Shown here piece after piece: positions 25,014 to 33,566 of a stretch of 50,453 bases of DNA (positions are counted from its first letter, which is position 1; each line of letters starts with the position of its first letter). This DNA comes from [Clostridium] symbiosum ATCC 14940. Lineage in GTDB: Bacteria > Bacillota > Clostridia > Lachnospirales > Lachnospiraceae. Below the pieces are notes generated by a model that saw only the letters and a program-made list of their open reading frames with translations, did not search any database and was not told where the DNA came from. A program made the position numbers and the translations under genes. The stretch lies in assembly GCF_000466485.1 (NCBI RefSeq), contig NZ_KE992817.1, forward strand, positions 1 through 50,453, read 5' to 3'.

Positions 25014-25980
25014 AAAGATATATAGCTGCTATTATCAGGTGGTTGGGCAGATTTTGAGGGAGTCAGAGAGGCATCCGGTTACAGTAAAAGAGATGGAAGG
25101 CATCATCCGGAAATATGGTTTTCAAGAAAGCGTCCTTACGATTCTTCCAAATCTGACCGGCGGGGAATGGGCCTTCATGAAAAAAGGTAGGGACGGCACG
25201 TATACTCCGGCTGTTTCGCATCTGCCGAAGCTGCCGCTTACCGGACTGCAGCAGAGATGGCTGAAATCCATAATTGCGGACAGGAGGATAAGCCTGTTTC
25301 TAAGCGACAGCGATCTGGCGTGGGCCGGGGAGCTGCTGAAGGATACGGAGCCGCTGTTCGACGAGGAAGATTTTTATTATTTTGACAGATTCAAGGATGG
25401 GGATGACTATAACTCTAAACAATACCGGGAAAATTTCAGAAGCATTCTTCAGGCGCTTGAAAAGAAACAGGCGTTATTTGTCGCCTATGAAGGAAAAACG
25501 TGTGATACGGTTACGTATGAGACGCTGCCCTATCAGCTTCAGTATTCTTCAAAAGACGACAAGTTCCGGCTTTGCAGCCTGGAATACAGCCGGGGGAATT
25601 TCAGACGGGAATTGACACTGAACCTGTCTAAAATCAGGGCATGCCATCCTTCAAAGCGCGAGGTTTCCATAGAACCGGCAGAGTATAGATTTTGCAACAG
25701 AGGAAAATCACAGGAGCCGGTAGTTCTGGAAATCAGCGGGGAGCGCAATTCATTGGAACGGTGCATGCTGCAATTTGCCAACTATGAAAAACATACGGAA
25801 TTTGACGAGGAGAGAAAATGCTGGATTTGTTCCATTTATTATGATAAGGCCGATGAGACGGAACTGTTAATCGATATCCTGTCCTTCGGTCCGGTGGTGC
25901 GGGTGCTGGGTCCGGAGCCGTTTCTGGGACTTATTAAGGCCAGAGTCAGGAGGCAGTACAGGTTATTTCAGCAGGTATGA
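25000..25980 (+). CDS. WYL-domain regulator, second of a pair
   Basis: 326 residues from the ATG at 25000 (MELFEKIYSCYYQVVGQILR), with GGAG 9 nt upstream; the ATG at 24991 is possible. It overlaps the previous gene by 14 nt. The N-terminal part carries a divergent DNA-binding region (PVTVKEMEGIIRKYGFQESV); the WYL-type region is in the middle (KQALFVAYEGKTCDTVTYET, LPYQLQYSSKDDKFRLCSLE) and the WCX-like end follows (LLIDILSFGPVVRVLGPEPF). The protein is a paralogue of its partner, shortened at the N-terminus. Promoter and target genes are not evident. Confidence 0.8.
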   Translation: MELFEKIYSCYYQVVGQILRESERHPVTVKEMEGIIRKYGFQESVLTILPNLTGGEWAFMKKGRDGTYTPAVSHLPKLPLTGLQQRWLKSIIADRRISLFLSDSDLAWAGELLKDTEPLFDEEDFYYFDRFKDGDDYNSKQYRENFRSILQALEKKQALFVAYEGKTCDTVTYETLPYQLQYSSKDDKFRLCSLEYSRGNFRRELTLNLSKIRACHPSKREVSIEPAEYRFCNRGKSQEPVVLEISGERNSLERCMLQFANYEKHTEFDEERKCWICSIYYDKADETELLIDILSFGPVVRVLGPEPFLGLIKARVRRQYRLFQQV

Positions 25981-26002
25981 GCAGACTACTGTTCACACGG
26001 TT

Positions 26003-26057
26003 GTGTCCCGCGAGGTATTTTCATGCGCATTCTGCACGAAAACACCTCGCGGAACAC
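26003..26057. repeat. Long hairpin in the WYL-rlmD gap
   Basis: GTGTCCCGCGAGGT (26003-26016) pairs with ACCTCGCGG and ACAC (26044-26057), with TTTTC/GAAAA inside. No T-run, so more like a REP-type element than a terminator. The 391-nt gap 25981-26371 holds this, repeat copy B and no gene. Confidence 0.7.
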
Positions 26058-26101
26058 GGCGGGAAACAGCGGTTTTTGCCGTTTCTATGCATCGCGGAGC
26101 A

Positions 26102-26149
26102 TGTTACAGCTTGCAGGACCATCTTTTTGCGGGGCTGTGAACTGTAACA
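26102..26149. repeat. Dispersed palindromic element, copy B
   Basis: TGTTACAGCTTGCAGGACC ... CGGGGCTGTGAACTGTAACA; inverted TGTTAC/GTAACA ends; partner of 23500-23548. Confidence 0.7.
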
Positions 26150-26371
26150 TGGGCAGGGGACGGGAATGAGCCGGATTTTGCTTTTCATCAGCTGTTTTTT
26201 CGTGTATACTGGTAAAGCCAGAAGAAAGAAAAACGGAGCAGGCCGCGGAAACAGGGTACGGTATTACGGCGGCGGATGAAAAGATGCGCGTCAGCAAAAG
26301 TGCTGTGGTTTCAAGGTCTGACGAATTTATAAGAAAGTATAAGAAAGCTGATAAAAGGAGTTTATATTAAT

Positions 26372-27748
26372 ATGAAAAAAGGTGAGATTTATGAAGGAAT
26401 TGTTGAAAAGATTGAATTTCCGAACAAAGGAATTCTTCATATAGAGGATGAGAAGGTCATTGTGAAAAATGCTCTTCCGGGGCAGAAAATCCAATTTCTT
26501 GTGAACAAAAAGAGAAAAGGCAAGTGCGAGGGACGCCTGATGCAGGTCCTGGAGCGGTCCGAAATCGAGACAGCGGAGACAGTATGTCCTCATTTTGGGA
26601 TATGCGGAGGCTGTCTCTATCAGACGATTCCCTATGAAACACAGCTGGAAATAAAAAAAGAGCAGGTGAAAGAGCTGCTTGACGGTGTCTGCGAAGAGTA
26701 TGAATTTGAAGGAATCAAGGGAAGCCCTCTGGCGGACTGCTACCGCAATAAAATGGAATTTTCTTTTGGCGATGAGGTGAAAGACGGCCCTCTGGCTCTT
26801 GGCATGCATAAACGGGGCAGCTTTTATGATGTTGTGACTACCGGCGAATGCAGGATCGTTCACAAGGATTTCTGTGATATCCTGCTTTGTACGAAAGCGT
26901 ATTTCGAGGAGAAAGAAGTTGGCTTTTATAAGAAGATGCAGCATACCGGATACCTCCGCCACCTTCTGGTGAGACGGGCTGTCAAGACCGGGGAGATACT
27001 ACTGGATTTGATTACGACAACACAGATTGGAGTGGAAGAGGAGAAGGAACTCCTGGCCGGATGGCTGGAGCGCCTTCTGGCACTGCCGTTAGAAGGGAAA
27101 ATGGCTGGGATTCTCCATACAAAGAATGACTCCCTGGCAGATGCGGTGAAGGATGAGGGGACAGAGGTTCTTTACGGAAAGGATTATTTCTTTGAAGAGC
27201 TGCTGGGGCTTAAATTCAGAATCTCTCCATTCTCATTTTTCCAGACGAATTCCCTGGGGGCTGAAGTATTATATGAAAAGACGAGGGAATATGTGGGAGA
27301 GACAAAGGGAAAGGTGGTATTTGACCTTTACAGCGGAACGGGTACAATTGCCCAGATTCTCGCCCCGGTGGCAGAAAAGGTAGTGGGAGTGGAGATTGTT
27401 AAAGAGGCCGTGGAGGCAGCGAAAGAGAACGCCAGGCTGAACGGGCTTGACAACTGCGAATTTATTGCCGGCGATGTGCTGAAGGTTGTGGATGAACTGA
27501 CTGATAAGCCGGAACTGATTGTGCTCGATCCGCCCAGGGACGGGATTCATCCGAAGGCGATTGAGAAGATTATCGGCTTTGGCGTGGAGCGGATGGTGTA
27601 TGTGTCGTGTAAGCCGACCAGTTTGGCGAGGGATCTGGTGATTTTGCAGGAGAATGGGTATCGGGTGGAGAAGGGGTGTTGTGTGGATATGTTTCCGGGG
27701 ACGGCGAATGTGGAAAGTATTGTACGGTTGAAGAAAAGTGTAAAATAG
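26372..27748 (+). CDS. RlmD/RumA-type 23S rRNA (uracil-C5)-methyltransferase
   Basis: 458 residues. An N-terminal TRAM domain (about 1-55) is followed by an iron-sulfur cysteine cluster beginning CPHFGICGGC, then the SAM-binding domain with VVFDLYSGTGTIAQILAP (motif I), GVEIVKEAVEAAKENARLNG, the catalytic LDPPRDGIHPKAI and VYVSCKPTSLARDL, whose cysteine is the nucleophile. These enzymes convert a specific uridine of rRNA (or tRNA in the related TrmFO-independent branch) to 5-methyluridine using SAM. Firmicutes often have several copies, so which RNA site is modified cannot be told. Stands alone. Confidence 0.95.
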   Translation: MKKGEIYEGIVEKIEFPNKGILHIEDEKVIVKNALPGQKIQFLVNKKRKGKCEGRLMQVLERSEIETAETVCPHFGICGGCLYQTIPYETQLEIKKEQVKELLDGVCEEYEFEGIKGSPLADCYRNKMEFSFGDEVKDGPLALGMHKRGSFYDVVTTGECRIVHKDFCDILLCTKAYFEEKEVGFYKKMQHTGYLRHLLVRRAVKTGEILLDLITTTQIGVEEEKELLAGWLERLLALPLEGKMAGILHTKNDSLADAVKDEGTEVLYGKDYFFEELLGLKFRISPFSFFQTNSLGAEVLYEKTREYVGETKGKVVFDLYSGTGTIAQILAPVAEKVVGVEIVKEAVEAAKENARLNGLDNCEFIAGDVLKVVDELTDKPELIVLDPPRDGIHPKAIEKIIGFGVERMVYVSCKPTSLARDLVILQENGYRVEKGCCVDMFPGTANVESIVRLKKSVK

Positions 27749-28004
27749 TGAAACAATAAACAGATTTAATGGGCTGGTTGGGATTTGTAGGAATATATAT
27801 TTGCAGAATTTTTAATAACTGGAAATTAGAGCGGAAGGTAACTACTTAAGAATTTCGAGTAGTCCAAAAAGAAGGTGTCTGGTCCGTGAATCGTGAGATT
27901 GAATATGTTAATTTGGATGTAATACGATATAAGGATAATTAATGGACTAGGGAATATTTAAACCTATAATTTTTTGAGGAAATAAAGATTGAGGAAAAGA
28001 AATT

Positions 28005-29048
28005 ATGACAAACAAGAAGAAAGAGATTACAATCCATAGTTCAGCCGCTGAGTATTTAACATATGTAGCATCTACAGGTCGTAACTCAGATAGTTTTGAG
28101 ATGCGCTATGAGGACGAGAACATCTGGCTGACGCAGAAAATGATGGCAACCTTATATGATGTTTCTGTATCGGCAATCAATCAGCACCTTAAAAGGATAT
28201 TTGAAGATGATGAGCTGGTAGAAGAATCAGTTATTAAGAAATACTTAATAACTGCCTCGGATGGTAAATCCTACAGTACGAAACATTATAACTTACAGGC
28301 AATCATTGCCGTTGGCTTTAAAGTGAACAACGACCGTGCCGTAAGATTCCGCAAATGGGCCGGTCAGATTGTCAAGGATTATACAATTCAAGGATGGACG
28401 ATGGACAAAGAGCGCCTGAAAAAAGGGCATATGTTCACTGATGAATATTTTGAACGCCAGCTTGAAAATATTCGTGAGATTCGTCTGTCCGAGCGAAAAT
28501 TTTATCAGAAGGTTACAGATCTCTATGCCACAGCGTTTGATTACGACAAAGATGCCAAGACTACCCGGCAGTTTTTCAAAATGGTACAGAACAAGATGCA
28601 TTGGGCCGTACATCGTCATACGGCAGCAGAATTGATTGTAGAGCGTGCAAATGCCGAAAAAGAACATATGGGTTTGACAACATGGGAATCAGCGCCGGAT
28701 GGGAAAATTGTCAAAGCAGATGTTACTGTTGCTAAGAATTATCTTAGCGAAAAGGAAATGTCCTATTTACAGAGAATCGTTTCACTCTATCTCGACTATG
28801 CGGAGTTACAGGCGGAACGAAGAATACCGATGAGTATGGAGGACTGGGCAAAGCGACTTGATGGTTTTTTGGAGTTTAACGGGAACGAACTGCTGATGGG
28901 ACTGGGAAAAGTCAGTGCGGAACAGGCTAAGCTTCATGCAGAGACTGAGTTTGAAAAATATCGTATTGTTCAGGATCGATTATTTATGTCAGACTATGAT
29001 AAATATTTAATAGAATTAGAACATCAAGCGGATCAAAGTGACGTGTAA
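28005..29048 (+). CDS. RhuM-family protein
   Basis: 347 residues. The N-terminal half has the RhuM signature: ENIWLTQKMMATLYDVSVSA, INQHLKRIFEDDEL, then YNLQAIIAVGFKVNNDRAVR and FRKWAGQIVKDYTIQGW. RhuM was named from a Salmonella pathogenicity island gene, but the family is widespread as genomic-island cargo with an antirepressor-like DNA-binding N-terminus. The ATG at 28005 follows GAGG by 10 nt. The 256-nt gap before it shows no gene. Its AT-rich codon use differs from rlmD, in line with acquisition. Function unproven. Confidence 0.9.
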   Translation: MTNKKKEITIHSSAAEYLTYVASTGRNSDSFEMRYEDENIWLTQKMMATLYDVSVSAINQHLKRIFEDDELVEESVIKKYLITASDGKSYSTKHYNLQAIIAVGFKVNNDRAVRFRKWAGQIVKDYTIQGWTMDKERLKKGHMFTDEYFERQLENIREIRLSERKFYQKVTDLYATAFDYDKDAKTTRQFFKMVQNKMHWAVHRHTAAELIVERANAEKEHMGLTTWESAPDGKIVKADVTVAKNYLSEKEMSYLQRIVSLYLDYAELQAERRIPMSMEDWAKRLDGFLEFNGNELLMGLGKVSAEQAKLHAETEFEKYRIVQDRLFMSDYDKYLIELEHQADQSDV

Positions 29049-29188
29049 AGATAATTATACCGTTTCCGCTTGGGGAGGAGTATACCTTCTCGCCATCATT
29101 ATTATCTACTCAACAAACTGCGAGACAATTGTCGAATTATGTCGAAAATAGAAATGCATGAATCCAATAAAGGACAGGAGAAGCAGCC

Positions 29189-29449
29189 ATGAAAATTATA
29201 AAGAATTGTATTCAATGCAAAGCATGTGGTGAGGTGATTGAATCAAATTCCATATATGATTTCGTGTCCTGTTCTTGTGGGAAATGCAGTGTTGATGGGG
29301 GATTAGAGTATTTCCAGCGAGTAGCAGAAACAAGGGATATTTTTGTAGAAATGTCGCAGTTTGAAGAGGATTGGTTTTTTGCTGGCTGTGTTAAAATCGG
29401 TACCAGATGCTCCAGAGTAGGAGCAGGAAGCGAAGAATCTGGAAAATAA
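29189..29449 (+). CDS. Small zinc-ribbon-like protein
   Basis: 86 residues with CIQCKACGEVIES near the start and CSCGKCSVDGG at 32-42, two Cys pairs that could bind one zinc ion. The remainder (LEYFQRVAETRDIFVEMSQF) is helical. It resembles small DUF7695-type proteins of Firmicute genomic islands. GGACAGGAG lies 10 nt upstream and an intrinsic terminator follows. No function can be assigned. Confidence 0.75.
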   Translation: MKIIKNCIQCKACGEVIESNSIYDFVSCSCGKCSVDGGLEYFQRVAETRDIFVEMSQFEEDWFFAGCVKIGTRCSRVGAGSEESGK

Positions 29450-29462
29450 AATATGGGAATCT

Positions 29463-29526
29463 AAAAAGCAGAACTATATCTTGCAGAAAGTCCTATTGGA
29501 TGGAGATATTAGTTCTGCTATTTTTA
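29463..29526 (+). terminator. Intrinsic terminator
   Basis: AGCAGAACT(A)TATC (29467-29480) pairs with GATATTAGTTCTGCT (29505-29519), followed by ATTTTTAT; preceded by an A-run. Confidence 0.8.
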
Positions 29527-29844
29527 TAAAGTAACGTACTTGGAATGATGGCGAACTGGATTCGACATGCCATAGGCGGTATGAACAGGAATGGAGATGG
29601 CTTAGGTATCAGCAGAAGTTGATCAGAGGTTGAGAGGTTGATTTCTGCTGGCGAAGGGGATATCACTACCAATAATTGTGTTCTCAGACAGAAAGTTGAG
29701 GATTTAATTGTTGGTTGTAATTAAATTGGGAGAATATATAGCAACTTTATTATTGGTGTAATATCCTTTATAGTGTATAATATGATTAATATATTCCTTA
29801 TCAAAACGGTTGTTTTGCCTACGCTTTTCTGAGGGGTAGGAAAG

Positions 29845-30045
29845 ACGCTCATCCCTATATTGAAAACGTATGGGGGCATGGCGGTTTGAATTTCCCTGTC
29901 TTCCAGGTACTCAATGATGGTTTTTGGCTGGGCTCCTTTTTCTGCAAAAATGGTTCCATGCGTATTGGGGAGATAATAGCTGTGAAATAATGGATTGCCC
30001 AGTTCTTCGGGTATGACCTTTGCACAGTTTTTTGAAAGAAATTTA
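29845..30045 (-). pseudogene. Tyrosine recombinase (phage/ICE integrase) C-terminal remnant
   Basis: Minus-strand reading gives KNCAKVIPEELGNPLFHSYY, LPNTHGTIFAEKGAQPKTII and EYLEDREIQTAMPPYVFN. This aligns by eye with the end of tyrosine recombinases (LRHTxATxxxEKGxxPKxIxExLGHxxIQTTMxxYxH). The arginine of the RHT motif and the His of the LGH motif are lost, the catalytic tyrosine position is retained (PPYVF), and there is no start or upstream domain. It marks the left edge of the CRISPR island. The rest of 29527-30031 shows only short broken frames. Confidence 0.7.
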
Positions 30046-30060
30046 ACGTGTAGAGATAAT
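30032..30060 (+). promoter_or_regulatory. Promoter of the type III CRISPR operon
   Basis: TTGAAA (30032-30037), 17-nt spacer, GATAAT (30055-30060), about 60 nt before the cas6 start. Confidence 0.65.
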
Positions 30061-30079
30061 GGTATGTTTGTGTTAAATA

Positions 30080-30098
30080 CCGACTAATTTTGAGTCGG
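30080..30098 (+). promoter_or_regulatory. Leader hairpin before cas6
   Basis: CCGACT, loop AATTTTG, AGTCGG, placed 5 nt before the GGGAGGA ribosome binding site. Could tune translation of the operon. Confidence 0.5.
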
Positions 30099-30121
30099 AT
30101 AGCGGGAGGATCTTATTGTAT

Positions 30122-31030
30122 ATGTTTGAGTTTATGAAGATATTAACATTACATGTGAGCTACGAATGTTTAAAGGGCGGGACACTTCCTGCCTACTTAG
30201 GCTCAACGATACGTGGACTCATGGGGCATTGCATTCATGAATTCTATTGTCATCATAGAAATGTAAAGTGCTTTTTGTGTGAAGAGAGAGGGACATGCCA
30301 GTATGTTCAGTGCTTTAGCAATACCGGTGGCGAGGCAGGGGCAGTGAATCCATATACAATCTATGTATACGGTCAGGGAAAGGAAAAATGGGAGATCGGA
30401 GATTACTGTGTCTTTGACATTACCTTATTCGGCAGTGGAACAGAGCATGCAGGAGTCTATCTGGATGCGTTGATTGCAGCAGAACAGAAAGGCTGGGGAG
30501 CGGAAAGAATTCCGTTCCGTCTCGTGCATGTTACGGATCAGGATTCCGGAAGATTGATTTATGCCGGCGGAAAAAGCTGGATTCGCAACTTGATTCCCAG
30601 AACAGTTTCCGTAAAAGAACGGAACGCCGCATATGCCTGCCTGGTTTTTGACACACCCTTAAGGGTGGTCTCCGGCAACAAATTGTTTCAAAAATTGCCT
30701 TTTGACATGGTGATACAGTTTTTGACCCGGAGAATTTCTCTTATGACAGCAAGGTATACGGATTTTAACCTGGAGTGGGATATAGAAGAGATGATGCGGC
30801 AGGCCGCGGAGATCAGAACGGTTGGGGAGTCCTGGAAAGAGATTCCTTTTTTCAGATATTCTATGAACCAGAGGGATGGGAAACTGGAACTCGCGTCTAA
30901 AATGGGTTGGATTTTGTACGAGGGGGACTTATCCCCGTTTGTGCCTGTTCTAGAACTGGGGAGCCGTCTTCGGCTGGGAAAAGGTGCAACGATTGGGTTT
31001 GGGCATTATAATATTTATTACGATAAATAA
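30122..31030 (+). CDS. cas6: Cas6 CRISPR RNA endoribonuclease
   Basis: 302 residues from the ATG at 30122 (a TTG at 30116 is closer to GGAGG). Two RAMP-type folds are suggested: LPAYLGSTIRGLMGHCIHEF near the start and the glycine-rich GSRLRLGKGATIGFGHYNIY at the end. Between them VKCFLCEERGTCQYVQCF gives a Cys cluster of the type III-associated Cas6 family (PF10040). His residues in GHCIHEFYCHH are candidates for the catalytic site. Cas6 cuts pre-crRNA within repeats to make crRNAs. It leads the type III operon, so that complex should use repeats different from the I-C array, which is processed by Cas5c. Confidence 0.85.
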   Translation: MFEFMKILTLHVSYECLKGGTLPAYLGSTIRGLMGHCIHEFYCHHRNVKCFLCEERGTCQYVQCFSNTGGEAGAVNPYTIYVYGQGKEKWEIGDYCVFDITLFGSGTEHAGVYLDALIAAEQKGWGAERIPFRLVHVTDQDSGRLIYAGGKSWIRNLIPRTVSVKERNAAYACLVFDTPLRVVSGNKLFQKLPFDMVIQFLTRRISLMTARYTDFNLEWDIEEMMRQAAEIRTVGESWKEIPFFRYSMNQRDGKLELASKMGWILYEGDLSPFVPVLELGSRLRLGKGATIGFGHYNIYYDK

Positions 31031-31059
31031 ATTTAACGATAGTGAGCGGAGGGATGAAG

Positions 31060-32007
31060 ATGGCTTGGGTTACTACCTACGATGAGATATTATTGACGAT
31101 TGCCAAGAACTATAAGGATATTGAGACATCTATAGTAAATCAGCTTTTGTTGGAGGTTCCGAACCATTATCCTACGGAAGGCTCCTACAGAGAAGCCGTG
31201 TGGGAATCACTGTTCAAAATGGTTGTTCCAAGAAAATACTGTATTGAGCAGGGCGTATTTATTATTGATGCGTTTGGACATAAGTCAAGGGAAGTCGATC
31301 TGGCAATTTTTGATGAACTTTATACGCCGTACATATTTAATTATGGAAAGATAAAATTCATACCGATTGAAGCTGTGGCGGCAGTGGTTCAGTGTAAAGG
31401 TGAATTCCCAGATAAGAAAGCAATTGAATCATGGGAAGAATCCATCAGTGCGTTAACCACATCGATGGACTCCGTGGCCAGAATGGCAACTTACATGGCG
31501 GATAATTTGGATAATCCTCATGGCAGGAAGAATGATTTAACTCAAACCGCAACCCGCCCAGTGAAAATATTGTGTACACTTGCAGGAAAAAATTTTTTAG
31601 ACGAATACAAGGACCGTTTCGATATAATCCTGTCAGTAGATAAGGAAAATAAGAAGTTGTATAAAAGTATACCAGGCGAAATGCAAAGTTTAGAGAATTG
31701 GAACGATTCAATGAATCATGCGATACATGGGATCAAGGATTTACAGGATAAAGAATACAGAGAAAGCAGAAAAATGAGTTTAACAACGAAGAGGGAGAAC
31801 CTTCTTCAGGAACTTAAGGTACCGCAGACAGTTAACAATGATGAGGAGGAAGAGAATGTAATCCTCTCTTTGATTTTCCAACTGAACCAGCTTCTTATGG
31901 TAATCAACAATCCCATGTTGTTCCCGCATCATGCCTACGCGAAACAATTCAGCGATATTTTAAAGAAGTCTGAGCAAAACAAAGGAGAAAATGGGGATGG
32001 GAAATAA
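31060..32007 (+). CDS. DUF6602-like, predicted PD-(D/E)XK nuclease in the type III operon
   Basis: 315 residues from the ATG at 31060 (GGAGGG 6 nt upstream). The core resembles the PD-(D/E)XK fold: Glu46 in a helix (SYREAVWESLF), Asp80 in GHKSREVDLAIFDE, Glu104 in FIPIEAVAAV and Gln111-x-Lys113 in VVQCKGEF. I associate this block with DUF6602. The C-terminal half is helical. It sits between cas6 and cas10 and overlaps cas10 by 11 nt, so it is translated with the effector. Type III systems often carry accessory nucleases, but this one lacks any visible CARF or SAVED sensor domain. Whether it cuts DNA, RNA or nothing is unknown. Confidence 0.65.
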   Translation: MAWVTTYDEILLTIAKNYKDIETSIVNQLLLEVPNHYPTEGSYREAVWESLFKMVVPRKYCIEQGVFIIDAFGHKSREVDLAIFDELYTPYIFNYGKIKFIPIEAVAAVVQCKGEFPDKKAIESWEESISALTTSMDSVARMATYMADNLDNPHGRKNDLTQTATRPVKILCTLAGKNFLDEYKDRFDIILSVDKENKKLYKSIPGEMQSLENWNDSMNHAIHGIKDLQDKEYRESRKMSLTTKRENLLQELKVPQTVNNDEEEENVILSLIFQLNQLLMVINNPMLFPHHAYAKQFSDILKKSEQNKGENGDGK

Positions 32008-33556
32008 TAAAAGTGATTATATTTTAGCAAAATTTGACGTCGGAGGCATCCAGGATTACATCTTTGCCACGAACCGCTTGCGGGAAAATGCCGGCGCCTC
32101 TTATCAGGTGACAAGAATCATGGAAGAATTTTTGCTTGAGTCATTTCGGGAAGCCGCAGATGAGGAAAACGTGGAGGTGCTCCTGGACTGGAAGCTGGCA
32201 GATCGACTGCGCCTGCCGCAAGACGAGAGGATGATGGCTGAAGTCATTTATATAGGCGGCGGGAACGCAGTGGCATTGTTTCGGAATCTGGAATTTTTTT
32301 GCAGGGTGGGAGAAAAACTGGGGATTAAGGCCGCGGTAAAATGCCAGGGCGTCTATTTAACGGCCGCATACATCGAGACGGATCTGTCTGATTTTGCAGC
32401 AGACAGAAGAAGGCTGGATCAGGAAATGAATGAAAAGAAGAAGCATATGATCCGTCAGCTGGTATACTCTCCGTTTCCGGTTGTGGAACAGGAGGATGGA
32501 AGCCACCAGCCGATCACCGCTCAGATCCATTATGAAACGGAATCGGAAAATGTAACCCGGATTCAGCTCCAGAAGCGGAACGCTTATAAAGATATTGTCC
32601 ATTATAAACGTCTGTTTCCGGTATTGGACAATGGAGTCAGCTATGGATATCCGGAAGAGATGGACCAGCTTTCCAGAGAGTATGGGGAAGACAGCATGGT
32701 TGCGGTCGGCCACATTGACGGCAACGGGATGGGCGACCGGATGAATCAACTTCTGGGTGAGCATATGGGCTATCTGGAGGGAGTTCCGATCATACGCAGA
32801 GAGTCGAAGAAAATAGCGGGGCTTTTTGAGAAGACGTATCACGAGGTACTTCAGGAGTTGTGGGATTGTCAGGTCTTAATCAGGGGAAACGGGACAGAAG
32901 AGGAGCGCAGGATTTTTCCTTTGCGTCCTATCCTGATGGATGGGGATGATTTTACATTTATATGCAGGGCGGAGCTGGCTGTTCCGATTGCGGCGGGCTT
33001 CATGATGAAACTGTTGCAGATGCAGGACGGTGAGGAAAAGAAAATAACAGCCTGCGGCGGTATTGCCTTTGTTCACAGCCATTTCCCGTTTCGTGTGGCC
33101 TATTCAATCGCCGAGAAGTCCTGCGGACAGGCCAAGAATGCGTGGTATGAAGAAAAAAAACAGAAGAGAAGCGCGATGGCAGTATGTTTCCTGGATTTCC
33201 AAGTGATAAAAGACAGTGAGGTGGGATTTTCGCTTAAGAATAGAAACTATCAGAAACGTCCGTATTCTCTGGGGATTGACGAAAATAGAACCAGGGACAA
33301 TTCTTTAGAGTCATTATATGATGTATTAGTTAAGATGGAGGAGGACTGGCCATCGGGGCGGCTGCATAAAATGTACCGCGCGTTTTTAGAAGGAGGCCAT
33401 GCGATGGAATTTCTAAAGAAGGAGTTTGTTTCGCGCGGATATAAAATCGACAATCTGGTGTCGGGAAGATGGGAGGATTCGCCCTTATTTGATGCGTTAG
33501 AGATACAGGGAATGTGCCGGTTGGATTTGGTGAATAAATTTTTAAATATACAGTGA
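31997..33556 (+). CDS. cas10: Cas10-like protein, HD-less, DGDD palm
   Basis: 519 residues from the ATG at 31997 (GGAG 9 nt upstream). It starts at once with the first palm domain (AKFDVGGIQDYIFATNRLRE, NAGASYQVTR) and a degenerate GGGN (87-90) at its turn, so the N-terminal HD nuclease of many Cas10 proteins is absent. The second palm has HIDGNGMGDRMNQ (Asp241) and MDGDDFTFIC, i.e. DGDD at 315-318 in place of GGDD; both aspartates are kept. Then comes ACGGIAFVHSHFPFRVAYS, and AEKSCGQAKNA. Cas10 nucleates the effector and in many systems makes cyclic oligoadenylate. Cyclase activity is possible but uncertain here. Confidence 0.85.
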   Translation: MGNNKSDYILAKFDVGGIQDYIFATNRLRENAGASYQVTRIMEEFLLESFREAADEENVEVLLDWKLADRLRLPQDERMMAEVIYIGGGNAVALFRNLEFFCRVGEKLGIKAAVKCQGVYLTAAYIETDLSDFAADRRRLDQEMNEKKKHMIRQLVYSPFPVVEQEDGSHQPITAQIHYETESENVTRIQLQKRNAYKDIVHYKRLFPVLDNGVSYGYPEEMDQLSREYGEDSMVAVGHIDGNGMGDRMNQLLGEHMGYLEGVPIIRRESKKIAGLFEKTYHEVLQELWDCQVLIRGNGTEEERRIFPLRPILMDGDDFTFICRAELAVPIAAGFMMKLLQMQDGEEKKITACGGIAFVHSHFPFRVAYSIAEKSCGQAKNAWYEEKKQKRSAMAVCFLDFQVIKDSEVGFSLKNRNYQKRPYSLGIDENRTRDNSLESLYDVLVKMEEDWPSGRLHKMYRAFLEGGHAMEFLKKEFVSRGYKIDNLVSGRWEDSPLFDALEIQGMCRLDLVNKFLNIQ

Positions 33557-33566
33557 GGTCAGCCAT

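Noticed and set aside
29550-29725. Short frames beginning MMANWIRHAIGGMNRNGDG and continuing in a second frame
   Set aside because: Too short and broken to assign; no motif recognised.
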